Assembly (NCBI RefSeq): GCF_003173615.1
Contig: NZ_QGNA01000008.1
Span: forward strand, 124,001 to 188,000
Reading direction: 5' to 3'
Source: Falsiroseomonas bella
Lineage (GTDB): Bacteria > Pseudomonadota > Alphaproteobacteria > Acetobacterales > Acetobacteraceae
Length of the DNA stretch: 64,000 nt
Part shown: positions 56,291 to 64,000 of the stretch, one piece after another
Position numbering within the stretch: position 1 is the first letter of the stretch
How the letters are laid out: each line of letters opens with the position of its first letter
Notes under the pieces: generated by a model
The model's input: only the letters and a program-made list of their open reading frames with translations
The model's database searches: none
What the model was told of the DNA's origin: nothing
Translations under genes and position numbers: made by a program

Positions 56291-56556
56291 GCCAGAACAT
56301 CCTGGCGAAGCGAACGAGCGGCGTGATAACACGGAATCGTGATCATGCGATCCACTTCCCTCCCCTTCCGGGCTGGCCTGGCCGTCCGGCGGCGGCGCGG
56401 CGGGGCCTTGCGGGCCGATCGCAGCGACATCGCCAGCACCGGTGGCTCCTGGCGCGCGCTCCCGCAAGATGCCGCGGCTGCGTTAGCGACACGTTTACCC
56501 TTCCCCCGGATAGTGCGCGATGCCGCGGACGGTCGCGGCGTGGTGGAGCGTCTGCG
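56291..56556. other. Divergent intergenic region in the polysaccharide cluster
   Basis: 266 bases between the GT2 gene (minus) and the small membrane-protein gene (plus). The part around 56484-56515 (GCGTTAGCGACACGTTTACC) is less GC-rich and may carry a promoter. No gene or clear hairpin was seen. Confidence 0.4.
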
Positions 56557-56715
56557 ATGAACCGGGTCCCTCTCGACGAGGTGACGATCGAGCTCAACGC
56601 CCGGGCCCGTCGGGAGGAACGGCTGTCCCCGGCCGCGGCGACGCTGACCATCGCCGGCCTGTCCGTGCTCTCCTGGATCGGCGTGGTCGCGCTGGCCCGC
56701 CTGTTCATCGGCTGA
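56557..56715 (+). CDS. Small membrane protein, 52 residues
   Basis: MNRVPLDEVTIELNARARRE begins a 52-residue frame with a charged N-terminal half and a C-terminal hydrophobic helix (TLTIAGLSVLSWIGVVALA). Tail-anchored topology is likely. The stop overlaps the opposing acyltransferase gene's stop by 11 bases. The gene sits inside the polysaccharide cluster and may be an accessory; no family recognised. Confidence 0.55.
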   Translation: MNRVPLDEVTIELNARARREERLSPAAATLTIAGLSVLSWIGVVALARLFIG

Positions 56716-57769
56716 GGCCCAGCCGGCGCCGCAGCCGGCCCGCCGCCTGGCGCAGCAGCGCGGCCAGGCCGGCCGGATGCAGCGGATCGCACAACAGCAC
56801 CCCGATGCGCTGGCGCCGCTCCCCCACCCAGAGCCGCTTGTAGTCGTCGTCGCCGCGACCGAAATCCAGTTCTTGCACGCCGTCGTCGGCCAGCAGCCGC
56901 CGGATCATCAGGGCCGTCAGCACGGTGCCGGGCGAAGCGGCACGCTCGCCCTCGGCATGCGCGAGCTTGAGCACCGTGGCGCGCCGGCGGCCGCGATCCA
57001 GCACCCAGTATTGCGCCGCGACGGGCTCGCCATCCGACCGCCGCCGCAGCACGCCGAGCCGGAGCAGCCCCCGCGCCGCGACCGCGCGCATCAGCGCCGC
57101 GTCGAAATCGGGGAAGGGCTCGTGCGGCTTCCAGCTGCGCGCGCGCACGCTCTCATAGGCGGCGATCCCCTGCTCCAGCGGCGGCCCGGGCGCGTCCAGC
57201 CAGTGGAACTCGGCCTCGCGCCCCGCCCGGGCCAGCTTGCGGGCAATGGTGGAGCGCAACGCCGAGGGGCGGCCGGCGAGATACCCCTCCCACCCCGCGC
57301 CGGGTGCCACCGCCTCGTGCCAGTTGCCGGTGTGCCGGTAGCGCAGGGGGCGGAGCCGGGCGGCGGCGCAGCCGGCCAGAAGGGGCTCGAGCGCCGGCGC
57401 CTCCGGGTCCAGCAGGTCGAGCCGGATCGGGGGCGCGAAGCGCCAGGCGCGGCCCAGCGCCTCCCCGGCCGCGAGCAGCGCGGCGGGGTCGGCGCCGGGC
57501 GCCGGCAGCGGCCGCCAGTCCAGCGCATAGGGCGAGGTGAGCGCGCCGAGCCGTCCCTCCGCCCGCAGCATGGGCAGCAGCAGCGCCTCCCCGCCGAGCG
57601 CCAGCACCGGTGCCGCGCCGGGCGGCAGGGCATGCGCCAGCAGCGTGTCGTACCAGAGGCGGGAGGCGAAGAACTCGCCGGCTTCCGGGTCTTCCAGGAA
57701 GCGGTCGCACCAGCCCGGCAGGCCGGTGGCGTCGGCCGGCACCAGGCGGGCTTCGGAAAGCGTGCTCAT
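56705..57769 (-). CDS. GNAT/FemAB-like acyltransferase (BioF2-like)
   Basis: A 354-residue protein of the GNAT-fold group associated with cellulose/exopolysaccharide clusters. Features: FFASRLWYDTLLAHALP, PYALDWRPLP, LRYRHTGNWHEAV, the family core RSTIARKLARAGREAEFHW, then EPVAAQYWVLDRGRRRATVLKLAH and ELDFGRGDDDYKRLWV near the C-terminus. Members add acyl or aminoacyl groups to glycans or glycolipids. Start at 57769 or 57778 (two in-frame ATGs). It is in the same direction as the GT4 gene upstream (57814) and may be co-transcribed with it. Confidence 0.83.
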   Translation of the reverse strand: MSTLSEARLVPADATGLPGWCDRFLEDPEAGEFFASRLWYDTLLAHALPPGAAPVLALGGEALLLPMLRAEGRLGALTSPYALDWRPLPAPGADPAALLAAGEALGRAWRFAPPIRLDLLDPEAPALEPLLAGCAAARLRPLRYRHTGNWHEAVAPGAGWEGYLAGRPSALRSTIARKLARAGREAEFHWLDAPGPPLEQGIAAYESVRARSWKPHEPFPDFDAALMRAVAARGLLRLGVLRRRSDGEPVAAQYWVLDRGRRRATVLKLAHAEGERAASPGTVLTALMIRRLLADDGVQELDFGRGDDDYKRLWVGERRQRIGVLLCDPLHPAGLAALLRQAAGRLRRRLGLSR

Positions 57770-57813
57770 CGCCGCCATGCTTGGCATCGCCACGCAGCGG
57801 AAGGAAGGCGCGA

Positions 57814-58950
57814 TCAGGCCGTGCGGTAGTCCTGCTCCAGCCCCGCGACGATCTCCTCCCACAGGAAGCGCGCGGACCAGGCCTTGCCGGCGGTCCCCAT
57901 TGCCGCGCGCTCGGCCGGGGACTCGCCCAGCCGCCGCATCGCGGCGGTGAGCGCATCCACGTCGTTCAGCGGGATCAGCAGGCCGGTGCCCTCCGGCACC
58001 ACCTCGGGCACGCCGCCGATGGCGGTGCCGATCGCCGGCACGCCGTAGCGCATCGCCTCGATGAAGGGCATCCCGAAGCCCTCGTAGCGCGAGGGCATGA
58101 CGAAGACGTCCGCCTCGGCATAGGCGGCTTCGAGCGATCCCTCGTCCACCAGGCCGAGCACGCGCACCGCATCGCCGAACTCCGCCGCGAGCGAGGCGCG
58201 CGTGGCATCGGAGATGCGGCCGATCACATCCAGCCGCCAGCCCGGCCGGCGCAGCCGTGCGAAGGCGGTGCGCAGCAGGTCGAAGCCCTTGCGGTGCTCG
58301 TCCACCCGCCCGACGAAGAGGAACACCGCCTCCTCCGGCGGCCGCACGGGGCGCGGCAGGTCGCGCGGCGGGTCCACGCCGTTCGGCAGCACCGCAAGCC
58401 GGTCCGGCCGCGCCTTCGGATACTCGGCCAGGAAGGGCGCGTGATCCACGCGCGTGAGATGGAAGATGCGGCGCGCGATGCCGATCGGCAGTGCGTTCAG
58501 CCCGTGCAGCAGGCGGTATTGGCCTTCCTGCCCAGGCTGCATGTCCGGGTGGTAGTGCGGCGAGTAGAAGAAGCGACGGCGCCGCGTCCAGGCGTACCAG
58601 GCGGCGCCGAAGGCCCAGGCGGGGGCGGCGATCTGGTGGGCGTGCAGCACATCCGGCCCGATCCGGCGCAGCGTGGCCACCAGCCCCTGGATCACCAGCC
58701 CGCCATTGTTGAGATAGGCGAAGCGCCAGTTCGGCTTGGCCACGCGGACCGGCAGGCGGTGGATGGTGAAGCCTTCCATCTCCTCCCGCGCCGGGACGCG
58801 CTCGAACCGGCCGGTCGGGTAGCGCAGGAACGAGGTGACGACATGCACCTCGTGGCCGCGCCGGACGAGGTGGCGGGCGTGGTTCAGCATCACCTTCTCC
58901 ACCCCGTCGAGCTGGGGGAAGAAGAACGGGCCGACGATCGCGATCCTCAC
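57814..58950 (-). CDS. GT4 family glycosyltransferase
   Basis: A 378-residue GT-B glycosyltransferase. The N-terminal acceptor domain starts VRIAIVGPFFFPQLDGVEKV and has HAHQIAAPAWAFG; the donor domain has VLPNGVDPP, FLFVGRVDEHRKGFDLL, the signature RYEGFGMPFIEAMRYGVPAI and GTAIGGVPEVV. A GTG at 58950 gives the family start; an upstream ATG would add about 40 non-conserved residues. Donor and acceptor are unknown. It is divergent from the methyltransferase gene. Confidence 0.9.
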   Translation of the reverse strand: MRIAIVGPFFFPQLDGVEKVMLNHARHLVRRGHEVHVVTSFLRYPTGRFERVPAREEMEGFTIHRLPVRVAKPNWRFAYLNNGGLVIQGLVATLRRIGPDVLHAHQIAAPAWAFGAAWYAWTRRRRFFYSPHYHPDMQPGQEGQYRLLHGLNALPIGIARRIFHLTRVDHAPFLAEYPKARPDRLAVLPNGVDPPRDLPRPVRPPEEAVFLFVGRVDEHRKGFDLLRTAFARLRRPGWRLDVIGRISDATRASLAAEFGDAVRVLGLVDEGSLEAAYAEADVFVMPSRYEGFGMPFIEAMRYGVPAIGTAIGGVPEVVPEGTGLLIPLNDVDALTAAMRRLGESPAERAAMGTAGKAWSARFLWEEIVAGLEQDYRTA

Positions 58951-59105
58951 CGTCGTTGCGCTCCGCGCGGCTCCGGCCCGTTTTTCCAGACCCGACAACT
59001 TTGCGCAATGTACACCTGGGCTTGTGGCCCCTTGCGGTTGCATCGGGGGGCGGTGTCCCGTATCGCCTGGGCGCATACCGTGCCACGCAGAACCGGAGAG
59101 ACCGC

Positions 59106-59948
59106 TTGACGACTTCCGCGATGCGACCCGTCCGCGCGATCGTCCGCCGCGCGATCGAGGCCGCGGGCCTGGTGACCCTGCCAGCCCGGGAATGGCAACG
59201 GCTGCGCGAGGCCATGACGCTGCGCAACGTCCATCGCAAGGACGTCGTCGAGATCGAGGAACTCTATCGCAGTTTCGTCTTCCCGGACCTGCCGCGCGAT
59301 CCCGCGCGCGCCGAGATCCTGCACAACCTGCACGGCACGACGGTCGGCGAGGGCGTCCACATCGTGCACTACCTGCACCGGGCGCTGCGGGTCGGAGGCG
59401 ACGTGTGCGAGTTCGGCTGCAACGAGGGCGCGACCTCCCGGCTGCTGGCGCATGAGATCCTGCCGCATGCCGGCCGCCGGCTCTGGCTGTTCGACAGCTT
59501 CGAGGGGCTGCCGGCGCCGGGCGAGAAGGACCGGCTGATCGACGACATCGCCGGCACCGGCAGCATGGCCGCCTACCAGGGCGACATGCGCGCGCATGAG
59601 GAGCAGGTGCGCGACAAGTTGGCGCTGGTGCCCTTCCCGCCCGATCGCACGCGCATCATCAAGGGATGGATCGACAAGACGCTCGCGACCGCCGACGTGC
59701 CCGGGACCGTCGCCTTCGCCTACGTGGATTTCGACTTCTACGACCCGATCCGCCTGGCGCTCGAATTCCTCGACCGCACCATGCCGGCCGGCGGCTTCGC
59801 GGTGGTGGACGATTACGGCTTCTTCTCGGAAGGCGCGCAGCTTGCGGTGGACGAGTTCGTCGCCGCGCGCGCGGCGCGCTGGCGGATGCTGATGCCGCAT
59901 CCCGCCGCCGGCAAGTTCTGCATCCTGGAGCGCATCGCCGAGTCCTGA
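59106..59948 (+). CDS. TylF/MycF-like SAM-dependent methyltransferase
   Basis: A 280-residue class I methyltransferase. The SAM-binding segment is GDVCEFGCNEGATSRLLA, followed by LWLFDSFEGLPAP (acidic loop), IKGWIDKTL and FAYVDFDFYDPIRLALEFL, as in TylF-type O-methyltransferases that methylate sugars. A TTG at 59106 with GGAGAG eight bases upstream is preferred to the ATG at 59121. In this cluster it likely methylates a sugar of the polysaccharide or a lipid-linked intermediate. Confidence 0.87.
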   Translation: MTTSAMRPVRAIVRRAIEAAGLVTLPAREWQRLREAMTLRNVHRKDVVEIEELYRSFVFPDLPRDPARAEILHNLHGTTVGEGVHIVHYLHRALRVGGDVCEFGCNEGATSRLLAHEILPHAGRRLWLFDSFEGLPAPGEKDRLIDDIAGTGSMAAYQGDMRAHEEQVRDKLALVPFPPDRTRIIKGWIDKTLATADVPGTVAFAYVDFDFYDPIRLALEFLDRTMPAGGFAVVDDYGFFSEGAQLAVDEFVAARAARWRMLMPHPAAGKFCILERIAES

Positions 59949-60079
59949 CCGCGCCGCGCCCATCATATCCGCGCGCTGCGCTGCAACCGCGTGCGTGACG
60001 CGCGGTTAGCGCTGCTCGAAAGCCGGGATGCCGGGCCGCCGCAACGGCTGGCCGGCGGCCGGGCTGCTGGGGGTCGAGC

Positions 60080-61120
60080 ATGGCGGGATTGCGTATCGTC
60101 TTTGCGAACCGCGGGCTGGAGTTCGACGGCGACACGCCACGCAAGCGCCCGCTCGGCGGCGTCGAGAGCGCGACCGCGGCGCTGGCGGAGGCCCTGGCGC
60201 GGCGCGGGCACGAGGTCAGCGTCCACAACGATCGGACGGAGACGGTGCAGCTGCGCGGCGTGACCTGGGCGCCGCTGCGGCGCGGCCTGCCGGGGCGCGC
60301 CGACCTCTTCATCGCCAATCGCGACCACGAATTGCTGCTGAAGATGCCGCTGGCCAGCCACCGCGTGCTGTGGCTGCACAACCCGGCCAGCAAGGCGGAC
60401 AGCCTGCCCTTCCGGCTGAAGATGGGGGTGCTGCCGCCGACCGTGGTGGTGCTCGGCGCCTATCACCGCGCGACGGTGCCGCGCTGGATGGCGCGGCATC
60501 GCGTGGTGGAGATCCCGCTTGCCGTCTCCGACGAGTTCCGCCGGCGACGCGCCCCCGCGAGCCCGCCCCCTCCCCGCGCGGTCTTCACCTCCAATCCGGC
60601 GCGCAACCTCGACCGGCTGCTGCGGCTCTGGACGGAGCGCATCCAGCCGCGCGTGCCGGGCGCGCAGCTCGAGCTCTACAGCGGGCCGGAGGTCTACCAG
60701 CTGACCCGCGGCTCCGGCTTCACGCTGATGAACGGCGTGCTCGCGACGGCGGAGGCGCTGGCCGACAGGGGCGTGGTGCGGCGCCGGCCGCTGCCGCGCC
60801 CGAGGCTGGCGCGCCGGTTGCGCAGGACGCGGGTGATGCTCTACCCGAGCCACTGGGAGGAGACTTTCTGCCTGTCGCTGGCGGAGGCGCAGGCGCTCGG
60901 CATTCCCTGCGTCGTGCAGCCGATCGGCAGCGCGCCGGAGCGCGTGCGCGACGGCGTCACCGGCGTCGTGGCGCCGGATGAGGACAGCTATGTCGAGCAT
61001 GCGGTGCGGCTGCTGACGGACGATGCCTGTTGGCGGGAGATGCATGCGGCGGCGCTGGCGCTGCAGCGTGGCCGCGGCTGGGACGAGGTCGCGGCCGAGT
61101 TCGAGGCGCTGGCCTCCTGA
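60080..61120 (+). CDS. GT4-like glycosyltransferase
   Basis: A 346-residue GT-B protein. It begins LRIVFANRGLEFDGDTPRKR then PLGGVESATAALAEALARRGH; the donor domain has VFTSNPARNLDRLLRLW and ends with the active region SHWEETFCLSLAEAQALGIP and CVVQPIGSAPERVRDGVTG. This belongs to the GT4 group that decorates surface glycans. The start at 60080 lies 131 bases after the methyltransferase. Donor unknown. Confidence 0.85.
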   Translation: MAGLRIVFANRGLEFDGDTPRKRPLGGVESATAALAEALARRGHEVSVHNDRTETVQLRGVTWAPLRRGLPGRADLFIANRDHELLLKMPLASHRVLWLHNPASKADSLPFRLKMGVLPPTVVVLGAYHRATVPRWMARHRVVEIPLAVSDEFRRRRAPASPPPPRAVFTSNPARNLDRLLRLWTERIQPRVPGAQLELYSGPEVYQLTRGSGFTLMNGVLATAEALADRGVVRRRPLPRPRLARRLRRTRVMLYPSHWEETFCLSLAEAQALGIPCVVQPIGSAPERVRDGVTGVVAPDEDSYVEHAVRLLTDDACWREMHAAALALQRGRGWDEVAAEFEALAS

Positions 61121-61143
61121 CCGGCCGCGCGGGTCTCCTGTCA

Positions 61144-61233
61144 GCGAGCCTTTCCGGTGATCCGATGGCGGCCCGCGCATTGCGCGCGCCGAGCGGCCGA
61201 ACGGCCGCCGCCGCCAGTGCGGCGAAGCCAAGC
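61144..61233. repeat. Dispersed repeat, copy B (between GT4 and the isomerase gene)
   Basis: This 124-base gap between two convergent stop codons contains GCGAGCCTTTCCG (61144-61156) and TGCGGCGAAGCCAAGC (61218-61233), the same words found after aroKB, the second in reversed orientation. Additional local inverted repeats (GCGGCCGAACGGCCGC at about 61193) suggest folding into hairpins and possible terminator function. Confidence 0.5.
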
Positions 61234-61244
61234 GCTCGCCGGCA

Positions 61245-61817
61245 TCAGCCCAGGCGCTGCTCCACCGCCGCGCAGAAGCAGTGGTACATCACCAGGTGGA
61301 CCTGCTGGATCGCCGGGGTGAAGCGCGAGGGCACGGCCAGCAGCACGTCGCAGAGCGCGGCCATGCGCCCGCCGCCCTCGCCGGTCATGCCGATCGTCGC
61401 CATGCCGCGCGCCCGCGCCGCCTCCATCGCCAGCACCACGTTGCGCGAATTGCCGGAGGTGGAGAGGCCGAGCAGCACGCCGCCGGGCTCGCCATAGGCC
61501 TCCACCTGGCGGGCGAAGACGGTGTCGTAGGCGTAGTCGTTGCTCCAGGCGGTCAGGACGGCGGGGTTGGAGGCCAGGCAGATCGCCTTGATGGCGCGGC
61601 GCTCCTTCAGGAAGCGGGCGACGAGCTCGCCGACGATGTGCTGCGAATCGGCCGCCGAGCCGCCATTGCCGCAGACCAGCAGCGACCGGCCCGCCGCCAG
61701 CGCTGCCGTCGTCGTCGCGACGGCCCGCTCCATGGCCGCATCCAGGCCGGCGGCGCGCGTCGCGGCGAGCAGCTCGCCGGCCTCGCGCAGCCAGCGGTCG
61801 AGATCGGCCTCGGCCAT
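61245..61817 (-). CDS. gmhA: GmhA-like SIS-domain sugar-phosphate isomerase (sedoheptulose 7-phosphate isomerase type)
   Basis: A 190-residue SIS-domain protein. It has CGNGGSAADSQHIVGELVAR, SNDYAYDTVFARQVEAYG, STSGNSRNVVLA and the closing VHLVMYHCFCAAVE, matching GmhA, which makes D-glycero-D-manno-heptose 7-phosphate, precursor of LPS or glycan heptose. The ATG at 61817 has AGGGAA eight bases upstream; an earlier ATG at 61835 is possible. DiaA-like SIS proteins are similar, so the metabolic role is inferred from the cluster. Confidence 0.85.
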   Translation of the reverse strand: MAEADLDRWLREAGELLAATRAAGLDAAMERAVATTTAALAAGRSLLVCGNGGSAADSQHIVGELVARFLKERRAIKAICLASNPAVLTAWSNDYAYDTVFARQVEAYGEPGGVLLGLSTSGNSRNVVLAMEAARARGMATIGMTGEGGGRMAALCDVLLAVPSRFTPAIQQVHLVMYHCFCAAVEQRLG

Positions 61818-61883
61818 CGGAGTTCCCTGCGGCATCACGCGGCAGCGATGGACGAAAGCGGCGCGGGAGTCTAGGCGCGCGGC

Positions 61884-62624
61884 ATGCCGTTCCAGGGCGT
61901 CCTGACCAGCCTGCTGCTGCCACCGCTGCTGCTGGTCCTGTTCATCGTCGCCGCCGGCCTGCTGGCGTGGCGCGGCCGCCGCGCGGCTGGCGCGCTGGCC
62001 GCGGCCGCGGCGCTCGGGCTCCTGCTGCTGGCCACGCCCTTCGCCGCCGGCACGCTGACCCATGCGCTGGAACGCCAGGCCGCGCTGGCGGCGCCAGCCG
62101 GCGCGCCGCCGCCGGCGGCGATCATCGTGCTGGGCGGCGAGATGGCCTCCGGCGCCGGCGCGCCCGAGGTCGGGCCGCTGACGCTGGAAAGGCTGCGGGC
62201 CGGCGCCGCGCTGCACCGGCGCACGGGGCTGCCCCTGCTGGTGACCGCGGGCCCCGTCGCGCCCGGCGGTCCGCCGCTCGCCGAGCTGATGGCGCGAAGC
62301 CTTGCCGAGGATTTCGGCGTGGAGGTCCGCTGGGTCGAGAACCGGGCGCGCGACACCCGGGACAATGCCGTGCTGTCGGCGGAGATGCTGCGCGCCGAGG
62401 GGATCGGGGCCGCCTACGTGGTGAGCCATGCCTGGCACCTGGCGCGGGCGGAAGCGGCCTTCGCGCGGCTCGGCTTCCCGGTGACCGGCTACCCCGTCCG
62501 GCGGGAGCGGATGCCCAGCGGGATCGCGAGCGACTGGCTGCCGCGCCCCGATCATCTCGCCCGGTCCTGGTTCGCGCTGCGGGAATGGGCGGGGATCCTG
62601 GTGTATTGGCTCCGCGATGGTTGA
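61884..62624 (+). CDS. YdcF/ElyC-type membrane protein (DUF218)
   Basis: A 246-residue protein with two N-terminal helices (about residues 8-28 and 36-54) and a DUF218 domain: AIIVLGGEMASGAG, RLRAGAALHRRTGLPLLVT, ENRARDTRDNAVLSAEML and VVSHAWHLARAEAAF. Family members include ElyC, linked to envelope carbon-lipid and peptidoglycan metabolism. The domain faces the periplasm. Divergent from the isomerase gene by 66 bases. Likely envelope function in this cluster. Confidence 0.87.
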   Translation: MPFQGVLTSLLLPPLLLVLFIVAAGLLAWRGRRAAGALAAAAALGLLLLATPFAAGTLTHALERQAALAAPAGAPPPAAIIVLGGEMASGAGAPEVGPLTLERLRAGAALHRRTGLPLLVTAGPVAPGGPPLAELMARSLAEDFGVEVRWVENRARDTRDNAVLSAEMLRAEGIGAAYVVSHAWHLARAEAAFARLGFPVTGYPVRRERMPSGIASDWLPRPDHLARSWFALREWAGILVYWLRDG

Positions 62625-62782
62625 CGCGCGCGGAACAACCACATCCTGCGGTTGACGAATACAATGTACTGATCACCAGTATGTGACCGCGGCTTCCGAT
62701 CAGGAATGCGGGAGCAGCGCGGTCGTTCGCGAACCAGCCCTGTCGTACCCATTCCGGGCGCGGCACAGCCGGAGGATCAGTC

Positions 62783-64000
62783 TTGGCCACTCTCACCGTC
62801 GGAACCGGGCAGCAATACGCCACCATCGCCGCCGCCGTCGCCGCATCGAAGGACGGCGACGTGCTTGCGGTGCAGGCGGGCACCTACACCAACGACTTCG
62901 CCACCATCACCACGGACATCACCATCAAGGCGGTCGGCGGCATCGCGAAGCTCGTCGCCACCGTCGCCCCGCCCAACGGCAAGGCGATCCTGATCACCCG
63001 GTCCGACGTGACGATCCAGGGGCTGGAATTCACCGGCGCGAAGGTGCCGGACGGCAACGGCGCCGGCATCCGCTTCGAGGGCGGCAACCTGACCATCCTC
63101 GACAGCCACTTCCACCACAACCAGGACGGCCTGCTCAGCGGCTCCTACCCGGACGGGACGATCACCATCCGCCGCTCGGAGTTCGGCCACAACGGCACCG
63201 GCGATGGCAAGACCCACGGGCTCTACGTGGGCAAGATCAAGAGCCTGGTGATCGAGGACAGCTACTTCCACGACACGCGGGTCGGCCACGAGATCAAGAG
63301 CCGCGCGATCGAGACCGTGATCCGCAACAGCCGCATCCAGGACGAGGACGGCACGACCAGCTACAGCATCGACCTGCCCAATGGCGGCAAGGCGCTGCTG
63401 GAGAACAACGTCATCCAGCAGGGCGCGAAGTCGCAGAACCCGGCGATCGTGCATTTCGGCGGCGAGGGCACGCCCTATGCCGGGTCGAGCCTGGTGATGA
63501 CCGACAACGTGGTGATCAACAACCTGAGCTCGGTCAGCGCGAAGCTGCTGCTGAACCAGACGACCTATGGCGCGACGATCAGCGGCACGGATGTCTTCGG
63601 CCTGGCCGCGAACCAGATCTCCAGCACCACCGCGGCGGTGAGCGGCACGACCTTCCTGTCCGTCGCGCCCGCCCTCGACACCACCTCGCCCTGGTCGGGC
63701 TTCGTGACCGGGACGGGCGGCACCGGCGGGGGCGAGACGGGCGGCGGCACCACCGGCGGGGGCACAACCGGCGGCGGATCCTCGGGCGGCGCCTATCTCG
63801 GCACGGCCGCCAACGACGTGCTGACGCTCGACGCCCCGGTGACGGGGGCGACGGTGGACCTGCTCGGCGGGAGCGACCGCCTCGTGCTCTCCTCCGCCGG
63901 GCCCAACAGCCTCAGCGTCGCCAATGTCGAGCGCATCAGCGGCGGCGCCGCCGCGGACTCGGTCACGCTGACCACGGCGGCGCAGGGTGCCGTGGTGGAT
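62783..64000 (+). CDS. Parallel beta-helix exoprotein with RTX-like C-terminal region (incomplete at window edge)
   Basis: An open frame that runs to the right edge (406 codons visible). It starts TTG at 62783, preceded by GGAGG. The first 300 residues form a right-handed beta-helix (pectate-lyase-like repeats: TVGTGQQYATIAAAVAASKD, then repeated I-x-I/V-x-N/D patterns such as VIRNSRIQDEDG). A Gly/Thr-rich linker follows (GGTGGGETGGGTTGG, about residues 313-332), then LGTAANDVLTLDAPVTGA, an RTX-like start. No signal peptide, so type I secretion is likely if the C-terminus carries an RTX signal outside the window. Such proteins bind or cleave polysaccharide; catalytic residues were not identified. 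Confidence 0.8.
   Translation, partial: MATLTVGTGQQYATIAAAVAASKDGDVLAVQAGTYTNDFATITTDITIKAVGGIAKLVATVAPPNGKAILITRSDVTIQGLEFTGAKVPDGNGAGIRFEGGNLTILDSHFHHNQDGLLSGSYPDGTITIRRSEFGHNGTGDGKTHGLYVGKIKSLVIEDSYFHDTRVGHEIKSRAIETVIRNSRIQDEDGTTSYSIDLPNGGKALLENNVIQQGAKSQNPAIVHFGGEGTPYAGSSLVMTDNVVINNLSSVSAKLLLNQTTYGATISGTDVFGLAANQISSTTAAVSGTTFLSVAPALDTTSPWSGFVTGTGGTGGGETGGGTTGGGTTGGGSSGGAYLGTAANDVLTLDAPVTGATVDLLGGSDRLVLSSAGPNSLSVANVERISGGAAADSVTLTTAAQGAVVD

Overview
The window is very GC-rich, densely packed alphaproteobacterial chromosome. The gene content points to the Acetobacteraceae (Roseomonas-like bacteria): a fused shikimate kinase/3-dehydroquinate synthase, a gluconate-2-dehydrogenase-type oxidoreductase, several sugar-acid catabolic enzymes, a SUF operon led by an Rrf2 regulator, and PEP-CTERM and RTX surface proteins. 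This placement is inferred from family content; no 16S or other marker lies in the window. I saw no rRNA, tRNA, CRISPR array, prophage or complete insertion sequence.

Layout. 1-2.2 kb: the end of a polyprenyl synthetase gene and dxs (isoprenoid precursors). 2.2-10.5 kb: one 2,758-residue RTX-type protein on the minus strand, with six full and one partial copy of a 181-residue repeat. 11-15 kb: a D-threonate/erythronate-type kinase, a PdxA2-type dehydrogenase, an enolase-superfamily enzyme and a TlyA-type methyltransferase, each overlapping or close to the next. 15.1-18 kb: an AT-rich PEP-CTERM gene next to an apparent PEP-CTERM fragment, then a short-chain dehydrogenase and an alpha/beta hydrolase. 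18.1-24.6 kb: a tight Rrf2-sufBCDS-sufU-sufT-sufA operon ending in a strong hairpin. 24.6-33.2 kb: a secreted phytase-esterase-like protein, a UxaA-family sugar-acid dehydratase, and an overlapping YhaO/YhaN-like (SbcDC-like) nuclease/ATPase pair. 33.3-37.5 kb: HD hydrolase, YcgN-like protein, DapA-family aldolase/dehydratase, cupin, EamA transporter, YgjP-like peptidase. 37.5-40.4 kb: a three-gene periplasmic GMC dehydrogenase operon (Tat-exported small subunit, flavin subunit, monohaem cytochrome). 40.7-50.6 kb: xerD, a 49-residue membrane protein, aroKB, a chemoreceptor, ndk, an ABC-F ATPase and a hybrid histidine kinase.

50.7-64 kb is a surface-polysaccharide region. It holds two tandem paralogues that each fuse a GT4 glycosyltransferase to a WalW-like polysaccharide-deacetylase (CE4/NodB) domain, a GT2 transferase, two further GT4 transferases, a TylF-like methyltransferase, a FemAB/GNAT-like acyltransferase, a GmhA-like sugar-phosphate isomerase, a YdcF-like membrane protein and the start of a beta-helix exoprotein. 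Together these look like a set that builds, trims and decorates an exopolysaccharide or LPS glycan. The GT4-CE4 pair is the best candidate for an undescribed system. The other main points of interest are the RTX repeat array, the PEP-CTERM remnant, the GMC operon with a minimal cytochrome, and a repeat shared between 43.6 kb and 61.2 kb.
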